Of a stretch of 64,000 bases of DNA, positions 56,800 through 64,000 are shown in pieces. The position numbers and the translations under genes are program-made. The notes beneath the pieces were generated by a model, which saw only the letters and a list, made by a program, of their open reading frames with translations, ran no database searches and was not told the DNA's origin. Numbering within the stretch: the first letter of the stretch is position 1; each line of letters begins with the position of its first letter. The DNA comes from Carettochelys insculpta (Eukaryota > Chordata > Testudines > Carettochelyidae). The stretch spans positions 240,606,501 to 240,670,500 of the forward strand of contig NC_134137.1 of assembly GCF_033958435.1 (NCBI RefSeq). Direction: 5' to 3'.

Positions 56800-57250
56800 G
56801 TGAGATCTGTCAATTAGCCAGTTTTCAATTTATTTAATGTGTAACTTGTTAATTTTGCATTGTTCAATTTTAAAATCAAAATGTTGCATGCTACCAAGGC
56901 AATGTCTGAAAAGTCTATGTATATTACATTAACAATATTGCATTTATCCTACAGAATCTCAAAATCTTGGTATGACAGCATTTATTTTCCGTAACCCCAT
57001 GTTGACCAACATTAATACTGCCCTCTATTAACTGAATCCCATATCAGCTGCTCCATTATGCTGCATAGGACTTACGTCAGATTTATATAGGCCTATAATT
57101 ACTGGGATCTTCCCCCTTACACTTTCTAAATTGTGGCACAACAATGTTCTGCAATGTCCAATGTTCCAAGACTTATAGAGAATCAGCATTAATGGTGGAC
57201 AAAGCCCCTTGGCCAATTTTTTTAAAACTTCTGAAGGCTAGTTATTTGGA
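56800..57250 (-). mobile_element. CR1 LINE reverse transcriptase fragment, highly decayed
   Basis: On the minus strand the conceptual reading, over several frames, follows the CR1 RT region: LMLILYKSWNIGHC, then a G/K-rich part, then MEQLIWD. Stops are frequent. It is much older than the CR1 at 37.4 kb. Confidence 0.6.
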
Positions 57251-58669
57251 CCTCCTGATTTGGACAAGATGAACTGGTTAAAAACAAGAAACACCCAACA
57301 AAGAATATTCTGGGGCTGAGTAAATGGATTATTTAGGGCTATAAGTTCACAGGATACTTATCAGTTCAGGAGACATTGCCCAAGAAGACTGGGAATCTAG
57401 GGCCAAAGGCTCTACTCCCAATCTTACTGTGTGACCTGGTGCAAAGTATTTAATATCAGTTCCACCATCTGCAAATATAACTATACTTAGCCGTGCAAGC
57501 ACTTTGTGATGCTCGGATGCCTTTTCTCCCCACTTAGATGACAATAAAGAGGGACTTGTGAGTATGGGCTTTGTGTTGTTTGTATGCCAGTGAAGAATCA
57601 CATATGCACCAGTAGTAATCCTGTTATGCCATTAAGTAATCTTTTGCCCTAAATATTCTAGTGGGGACACAGTTCACATATCTGCAATGAACCTCATCCA
57701 AAACCATCTGAAGTCAAAGAACACTTTGCATCAATTTCTATTGGGTTGGATCCAGCCCTGTATTTGCAATCTTAAGCAAACAGTAATGCACTTAGATGAC
57801 TAGGCTTTCATTTTAACCAGTAGGGATTTTGGAGTTCTATTTTATAAGTGAAAAAATTCAGATATGATGGCCACAGAAAATTCAAAGTGATTTCCTTAGT
57901 TCATATCCAGAACTGTGTGTATGGAATATTGTGTGTGCATGCACACACACAAGACAGTCCATGTAATTTTTTCCCCAATAAAAGTAGAAAAATTTTCCTG
58001 AATTCCAGTTGTTACTCCCTTCTGCCATCTGGCTAACACTAGGAATCCCAGGTTGTGGAGTGGACACCAACTGAGGGATGTTGCAGGTTTGATGTGTACC
58101 ACAACCAGCTTATTACATGTAAATAAGGCATAGCCCACTAACGCTCTTCCCAGATGCTTCTCTGCCCTTACTTTCCTTCTTATGACTGAAGAGGAGACAA
58201 TGGGCCACTTCACCTTGAAAAGTCCTTTATTGGTGTTAACTACTTATACTAAAGAATCTGTTCCACGTTGTCTTTAGCTGGGACCCTCTAAGTTTACAGA
58301 GCTTAAGAAGAGCATTGTATAGGAGTGAAAATTTGTCTCACTAACAGAAGTTGGTCAACTAAAAAAATATCTCATCCACCTTTCCTTGCTAATATCCTGG
58401 GACCAACACAACTACCAAAAAATTGTTCCCTCCAATGTTGTCCATGTGTATAATAAATGTTGTTATGTGCACCGGGGCATGTGCAGATGCGCACCATCAT
58501 TAGAAACATGCTGCTGACTGTGGGCACTCTGCCAATGCATTGGGCAACATTTGAATCTCTCCTGGGCAGCTTCCCAAGGGCTCAGCTTACAGGGAACACA
58601 GTTGCCTACAAGTGATAAAATGCCTATTTCACTGGTCAGTCTTCCCCAGCATCTGTCTTATCTGAGATC
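57251..58669. other. Unassigned sequence
   Basis: No gene or bounded repeat recognised. Confidence 0.5.
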
Positions 58670-58935
58670 ACTGCACTTTTCCTTATATTGTTATGGGACC
58701 AGGAGAATTACCCATTTTTCCCTGCAGAAAGTATTTCAAACGTCCCTGCTGTTTTACCTTTAAATGTACTGCACCGCACCAGGAGAGTTCTGGGCACTCT
58801 ATTTTACTCCCTGTCTTGGCAGACTCCTTTTCTGTACCAAAAGCTATCAAACTCATTGATTCAAACTGCGCTATTGTAGCACTCCTTTTAAAGGCCTGAG
58901 GTTCATATGAGACATTGGCCACAGTAACACTACAG
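58670..58935 (+). repeat. Unclassified interspersed repeat, copy 2
   Basis: Matches 30650-30960 in the same orientation (TAAATGTACTGCAC, AGCTATCAAACTCATTGATT). Limits approximate. Confidence 0.6.
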
Positions 58936-59449
58936 TGATCAGTCACTGTTGCAAGAGATTTCCCTATAAAACGTCTGTCTACAGAGTGCAGCCACACACA
59001 AAAGCCAGTCGGGGAAACTAGCATTTTGTTGACAAAACCCTGTACTGTAGAGGTAGCCTGAGGGTTTCCACTCTGTGGCTACATCTACACTAGGACACTG
59101 CGTCAAATTAGCCTATTTTGAAGAAACAACATTGAAATAGGCTACTTAGATGTGTATTGTCCACACGTCCTCCAGGGCTGGTGCTGTTGATGTTTAACGT
59201 TGAAGTAGCAACGGGGGAACATTGAAAGGAGCTGCCCTGGAAGGAAAATCAGAGCATCCACACACACAAGTGCTCCCCATCAAAATAAGGGGCCAGAAAA
59301 GCCTGCAGACGGGGTCACAGGCTGGATTAGCTCTTCTGGGGCAACAGCAAGCTGCTCTTCTAAAGAGCCCCTCCCAGACACACCCGGCCTGCACAGCACG
59401 AGGTCCACAGAGTGCTAGCCACACTCTCGCAGGCCAATGCACAGCAGCC

Positions 59450-60579
59450 ATGGACCCCCAGCAGCAGCAGCAGTACCTGGAAGCCTTCCAGGTTGTCACC
59501 CAGGGAGCAAGTGCCCTGCTAGGTGCTGCAAGGGAGGCCGCCCAGCAGCTCCTGGAAGGGGGGCCCTTCCCGGGGGCAGATGGGGACCCCCGCTGGGTGC
59601 TCTGTTATCTCTGGAGCTACCCCACCAGTTCTGAGTGGTGGGAGCAGCTGGTCATGGGGGAGTGGGACAACGACATGTGGCTGCAGAACTTCCGCATGCA
59701 CCGGCAGACCTTCCTGGAGCTCTGCCAGTGGCTCACCCCTGCACTAAGGCACCAGGACACCCAGATGCGGTGCGCCCTCCCCATTGAGAAGAGGGTCACA
59801 ATAGCTGTCTGGAAGCTGGCCACTCCAGACAGCTACCGCTCCGTGGGACACCAGTTTGGAGTGGGAAAGGCCACAGTCGGGGCCATCGTCATGGACGTAA
59901 GGAGGCCTGGGCCCACACCCACTGGGGGGGGTCAAAGAGGGGGGCTCAGGTGTGGGGCAAGGCAGGGCGGGGCCCGGGTGTGGGGCTGGGGAGATGCCCA
60001 GGGGGAGGGGCCTGGGTCACCCTGCACACCCTCATGGGCATTTGTGTCCCCTCCACACAGGTGGTCCATGCGCTCAATACCATGCTTCTCCAGAGGGTTG
60101 TCCGAGTCAGGGACCTGGACGCACCCATCGCTGGATTTGTCGCCATGGGGTTCCCGAACTGCTTCGGGGCCCTAGATGAGACCCACATCCCCATCTGCAC
60201 CCTGGACCACAGTGGGGGAAGATACATCAACCACAGGGACTACCACTCCGTGGTCCTGCAGGCCATGGTGGACAGCCAGGGCCGCTTCCAGGATGTCTAT
60301 GTGGGCTGGCTCGGCTGTACATACGACACCCACGTTTTTAGGAATTCAGGCCAGTGCCACTGGCTGGTGGTAGGGACCTACATCCCACAGAGGGATCTCC
60401 CTCTGGGGGACACCACTGTGCCCCTCTGCCTTGTGGAGGACGTGGCCTACCGCATCCAGCCCTGGCTCATGCACCTGTACACTGGCCACCTCACCACCAG
60501 CGAGGAGAACTACAACACCCAACTGAACCACACCCACCAGGTGGTGGAGAGGACCTTCAGATGCCTGAAGGGCCGGTAG
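59450..60579 (+). pseudogene. Harbinger DDE transposase gene, nearly intact, with one stop
   Basis: ATG at 59450 (MDPQQQQQYLEAFQVV). Exon 1 (59450-59896, 149 codons) holds WEQLVMGEWDNDMWLQNF and LPIEKRVTIAVWKLATPDS. The donor GAC|GTAAGG at 59897 and acceptor CCACACAG at 60060 give a 164-bp phase-0 intron. Exon 2 carries the catalytic aspartates in CFGALDETHIPICT and CLVEDVAYRIQPWLMHLYTG and the glutamate in HQVVERTFRCLKGR. A TAG at 60577-60579 follows, where the family has a tryptophan codon. The frame then goes on for about 35 codons (RCLLARLDVSLQNVP). A polyadenylation signal AATAAA lies at 60898-60903. It cleaves transposon ends in a functional copy. Confidence 0.85.
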
Positions 60580-61085
60580 CGATGCCTCCTTGCCCGCCTG
60601 GACGTCAGCCTCCAGAACGTTCCCCAGGTGCGGGCACGTGCTGCACACTCCACAAAATTGTTGAGAGCAAGGGGGAGGCCTTTGTCCAGGGGTGAGCAGT
60701 CGATGCCGGCATGAGCTTCCCATGCCAGACGTCACACCCAGTTGCCAGGCCCACCGCAAGGGGGTATGGGTCTGCGAGGCCCTGTGGGCCCATTTTGATC
60801 AGGGGGACCCCTGAGCACCTCCCTGGCCTTCCCCTGAGGGCTGCCCACACACTGCCAACACACTGCCCTCACCGCCCACATCTCAGGTTCTTTGGAAAAT
60901 AAAACTGTGGGTTATTGAATACTAGTAAACTGTCTTATGTGCACAACAAAAACTGGAACCAATATACAAAGGAGGACAACTATATACAAGGGAAACAACA
61001 ATATACAAATGAGGGGCCAGCGGATGGTTCGGCTGTCAGCCCATCAATCTGGGGTGGGGGTAGGGGGGTGTGACCCCTGGACGGT

Positions 61086-61326
61086 TCAGGTCATGGACCC
61101 CTGCCCTTGTCCATGGTCCCCGGCGTGGAAAGCGGGGGGCTGGGATGACCAGAAGGTACAGTCGGGATGCCTCCCCAGCCAGTTTTCAGCCCCAGTGGGC
61201 TCCAGTCCTGGTGGTCTGGCAGGCGGGGCAGCAGGCGGTGCAGCAGCAGGCGAGACATTGGGTGGAGTGGCGGGGAGGGCGGCGGCGGGGCAGCAGGGGG
61301 CGGGAGCCGGGTGACAGCCTCCCTGA
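61086..61326 (-). pseudogene. C-terminal fragment of a Harbinger Myb-like protein gene
   Basis: On the minus strand an Ala/Pro-rich frame (VSPAAAPPAAPPARPPGLEP, then AENWLGRHPDC) ends at TGA 61086-61088. It has the place and orientation of the second Harbinger gene, convergent with the transposase, and the same Pro-rich composition as the C-terminus at 51.0-51.2 kb. The DNA-binding part is missing, beyond the CR1 junction. Composition is the main evidence. Confidence 0.5.
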
Positions 61327-61336
61327 GAGACCGGCT

Positions 61337-61480
61337 ATGTCCTGGAAGATGCCCATGAACACCTTACCACCTTCCAAGTGTTTACAGATGATTTCCTTCA
61401 TTACTTGTTCCATTATCTGTCCTGGCACAAAAGTTAAACTGACTGGTGTTGCTAATAAAGTCTTGATTTTGAAAAGGAAA
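61337..61480 (-). mobile_element. CR1 LINE reverse transcriptase fragment
   Basis: The minus strand reads PVSLTFVPGQIMEQVMKEII then CKHLEG, the conserved CR1 RT segment around PVSLTSVPGKIMEQ. Only ~45 codons are left. Confidence 0.75.
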
Positions 61481-61496
61481 AGGAAGCTTGCGGCAT

Positions 61497-61815
61497 TCCA
61501 GCTGTAAAGGGCAACACACATTTTAAGAAAGAAAGCTGAAATTAAACCTGAAGTAAAATTGGCATCATTAAAGTGGTTTTGGGAATGAAAGTCAGGAAGG
61601 CAGTGATACAAACACACACATAAAGTGTGAGGAAATAGAATATATAAAAAGTTTGTGAATGTCGCATTAAACGTTTCACATTACAAATCATTGTGTGTGC
61701 ACTGTTGTTAAAATAGGACTTATAAAAAGTACGGTTTGACTTTATTAAGGACCGGCTCATGTTCACATGTATTGTGGCTCTTGAACTACTGAATTTTTGG
61801 TTGCCAGCTGCTGCA
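61497..61815 (-). mobile_element. Second copy of the DIRS-hosting hAT family
   Basis: On the minus strand it aligns with both flanks of the DIRS: AGAGCCACAATACATG to AAAAGCCACAATGTACATG at 5.6 kb, and ATGATTTGTAATGTG, TGTGTGTTTGTATCACTG, CTTCCTGACTTTCATTCCC to the segment after 11.86 kb. Between them, at 61730-61739, it has TCAAACCGTA uninterrupted. The termini are eroded. Confidence 0.78.
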
Positions 61816-64000
61816 CCTCAGGGCACTAGGCAATGTAAAGGAGAGGTGGATAGTTTGGTAACTGTTACAACTGATCATTCACATCTGACAATATTGTGTT
61901 GCTTAAAGTACATGTGAAGCAATTAAAGTACAGTATGTATCCTATGCTTAGGACTATGATTTTGCCATGGATTTTTAAAATAAATGTCATGGCAGAGGTG
62001 CAGAAAAAACACATTAAAGTCATGTCAAAGCGGAGTGCGAGGGGCTTTGGGGACAGGTGTTGGAAAGTAAGAGCATGCTGCATTCAGCCCAGTGGCAGCT
62101 CCTACCTTGTGGGGCTGAGCCCAGCCTCCCAATGGTGACATAATAGCAACCCCACCCATGTCTGTTGTATCCACCAGACCATAGATGGAGATTGAAGAGC
62201 AAAGGGCAAAATTTGAGTGGCATTGTAACCTATTGCACAGGTTCACAGTGCTATTTAGATGTGACCTGTCTGACTCTCTGTAGATAGAGATGAAGCATCA
62301 TATGGACCAAACTCGAGTGGTTCTGAGATCCTATGTACAAGGTCACAATACTATTCTGTTTGGGGGAATGTCACAGACTTTATTCAAATTCTTAGCTTCT
62401 GTGCCTACCATAACCAAATCATAGCCCTACTTATGAAGTATAATGGCTTCAGAAATCATAGGAAAATATCAAACGTAGAGCAGCTCAAAACGTCGAATTT
62501 CTGTTGCATGGAAAATTCTGAATTTTCAAAAAAGTTTTAATTTTATTTTGGAAAAAAAGTAACACTGCAAAATTTCCCATGGAAAAGAAAATATTGAAAA
62601 TTTTGGGAACAGTGAGCACCTGCAATTCAGTTTTATTGAAATGAAATGGAGCAGTCAACTTCCATCAACTCTAGAAGACCCCATTATCCCAGAGTGAAGG
62701 GAGTTCTCTGCCTAGAAGCCATGAAAACAGCTGGTCCAGCCAGGGCTTTCAAGATCCCGGCAGTGGAGTGGGGAACTTAAAGGACCTGATAACTCCAGCT
62801 TGAGCATCATGGATTTGCCCTGGAGCCACAAACCCTGGAAGCCCTGGGGTCACCAGAAAACTGCCACATATACTGACAGGAAACCTGTGATTCACAGGAC
62901 ATTTGCTCGCAGAAAACATTTCACGTTCAATTAAGTGCTATTTTCTGATGAATCAGAGTATTCCAGAGTCCTTTGAAAATCTTGATCTTTAATGTTAGCA
63001 AAAAGTAACAATCATAGCAAGAGTAGCGTCTTGAAGCTAGGATTCTAAACACGTATGTAGTCATCCGCCTAGTTTACAGAAGTGTTGAGCACCTGCCAGC
63101 CCTGATGGGAGGTAGTTGGAAGGTTTTGTTAAAATACAAGAAAAAACTTAAGTGGGAGATTTCTTAAACATGCTGAATTCATAGGACTAGAATTCCTGCT
63201 GTTGAATGAAGGGGAGACTTTCAAAGGCACAAAGGGTAGTTTTTAAATTGTAGTTGAAAGTTGGTGGGAGCCAAGTAGCTACCTTCTCTTTGTGACTCCC
63301 CTAGTAATCTCAGCTCAAGTATTAAGTGCTGTTAATTCTCCTTCCTTAAAACTTCCCCCTCCCAAGGTTCATATGTGGCAAGTAGGGTTGGTCATAACTC
63401 AGCTTCCAGAAAAGTATGAGAAAATAATTGCCTGCAGCTGAGATGGAAAAAAAAATATTGCTGTGACTCACTTTTCCTGTTCAGATGCTGAAAGAAACCT
63501 GGGCCTACAGGCAAAGAAGCTGAACTATCTGGCAAAAATGAAGGGCTGTGGCGTCCCTTCTGAAATATCTGATGTGCCAGTGAACAACAGAAAGATTGAA
63601 CTCTCTTGTCACTTCAAGTCAGGAAGAACATGGGGTATGGATCTTTGGTATATGTACAAACACATCTTGAATTTATTGGACTTCAGAAGTCCTAAAAGGC
63701 ATTATTTGCATGCAAACCACATTGCAACAGAATGGAAAGGGATTCTTCCTGGAAACAAAATAGCTATTTTCCATTAACAAAAGAAAAGCTACTTGGTGAC
63801 AGCATGTTGTCTTCCCAGCCTCCTTCCTGAGCCCTCTCTGCCATCTGGTTTAAAGCACCTGCAAGTCATTATTATTCACAGCTTGTGTTTTAGCAAGGCA
63901 TTAAAGGGACTGTAAAAGTATTGGAGCTGGGGTGCGGGAGCATTTTCGTTTTTTAAGTTAAAGTTATAAAAGTTTTCTTAAGAGTGACCAGCAAAGGAAA
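61816..64000. other. Unassigned sequence to the window end
   Basis: No gene assigned. An open frame at 63463-63777 follows an acceptor-like TTTTCCTGTTCAG (ending 63485); see the finding on it. Confidence 0.45.

Larger units (their letters stand above)
59077..61336. mobile_element. Second PIF/Harbinger element, right end missing
   Basis: The left end GGCTACATCTACACTAGGAC is a Harbinger-type terminus but differs from that of the 49.2 kb element. A transposase gene runs on the plus strand and the end of a Myb-like gene faces it on the minus strand. No matching right terminus was found; the element stops near 61.34 kb where CR1 sequence begins. The transposase is clearly diverged from the first one, so this is another family. 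Confidence 0.78.

Noticed and set aside
1..64000. A CRISPR array, prokaryotic operon or phage system
   Set aside because: No regularly spaced direct repeats, ribosome binding sites or compact gene order exist. Introns, LINEs, SINEs and a CpG island show vertebrate nuclear DNA.

Overview
The window looks like non-coding, repeat-rich chromosomal DNA from an amniote, most likely a turtle or another sauropsid. Four things point there: CR1 LINE fragments with the family's 3' end, a tRNA-type SINE with a CR1-like tail, old MIR cores, and a DIRS retrotransposon, Penelope-like elements (PLEs) and PIF/Harbinger DNA transposons side by side. The species assignment is inference. I found no host protein-coding gene I can name. 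The only promoter-like region is a CpG island at about 26.69-27.93 kb. It holds two candidate minus-strand first exons with good splice donors. If these are real, the left ~26 kb would be the first intron of that gene.

Layout. 0-5.5 kb: AT-rich, unassigned, with one 107-bp direct repeat pair. 5.5-12.2 kb: a hAT-like element split by a nearly full-length DIRS retrotransposon on the minus strand (gag, RT/RNase H, tyrosine recombinase). Its inverted ends and internal complementary region fix its ends precisely. 12.2-26.3 kb: unassigned DNA with MIR, PLE tails, a Harbinger-type MITE and two pogo-like MITEs. 26.7-27.9 kb: CpG island. 31.07-34.77 kb: a young but internally deleted gammaretrovirus-like provirus on the minus strand. 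36.4-38.3 kb: a PLE with a GIY-YIG endonuclease frame (minus) followed by a CR1 3' end (plus). 41.0-41.8 kb: a second, more decayed PLE. 42.5-43.6 kb: a duplicated segment, one copy split by a foldback MITE. 44.7-46.7 kb: GC-rich, LTR-like and minisatellite DNA. 47.1-48.0 kb: a MIR split by a hAT MITE, then a foldback MITE. 49.22-53.26 kb: a complete PIF/Harbinger element with TIRs, a TSD and two convergent genes (Myb/SANT-like and transposase), both broken. 54-57.3 kb: SINEs, MITEs and CR1. 59.08-61.34 kb: a second, distinct Harbinger copy cut off at a CR1 fragment. 61.5-61.8 kb: a second copy of the hAT family that hosts the DIRS.

The mobile elements date and validate each other. Three insertions (DIRS, provirus, MITE at 43.28 kb) have a related uninterrupted copy of their target elsewhere in the window, so the junctions can be read directly. 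The DIRS left no target duplication, the provirus a 4-bp one. Most coding damage is of one kind: in-frame TGA codons where a CGA is expected, consistent with CpG decay. Nothing here forms a working multi-gene host system. The main interest lies in the DIRS structure, the PLE tail-to-tail hairpins and the two-gene Harbinger element.
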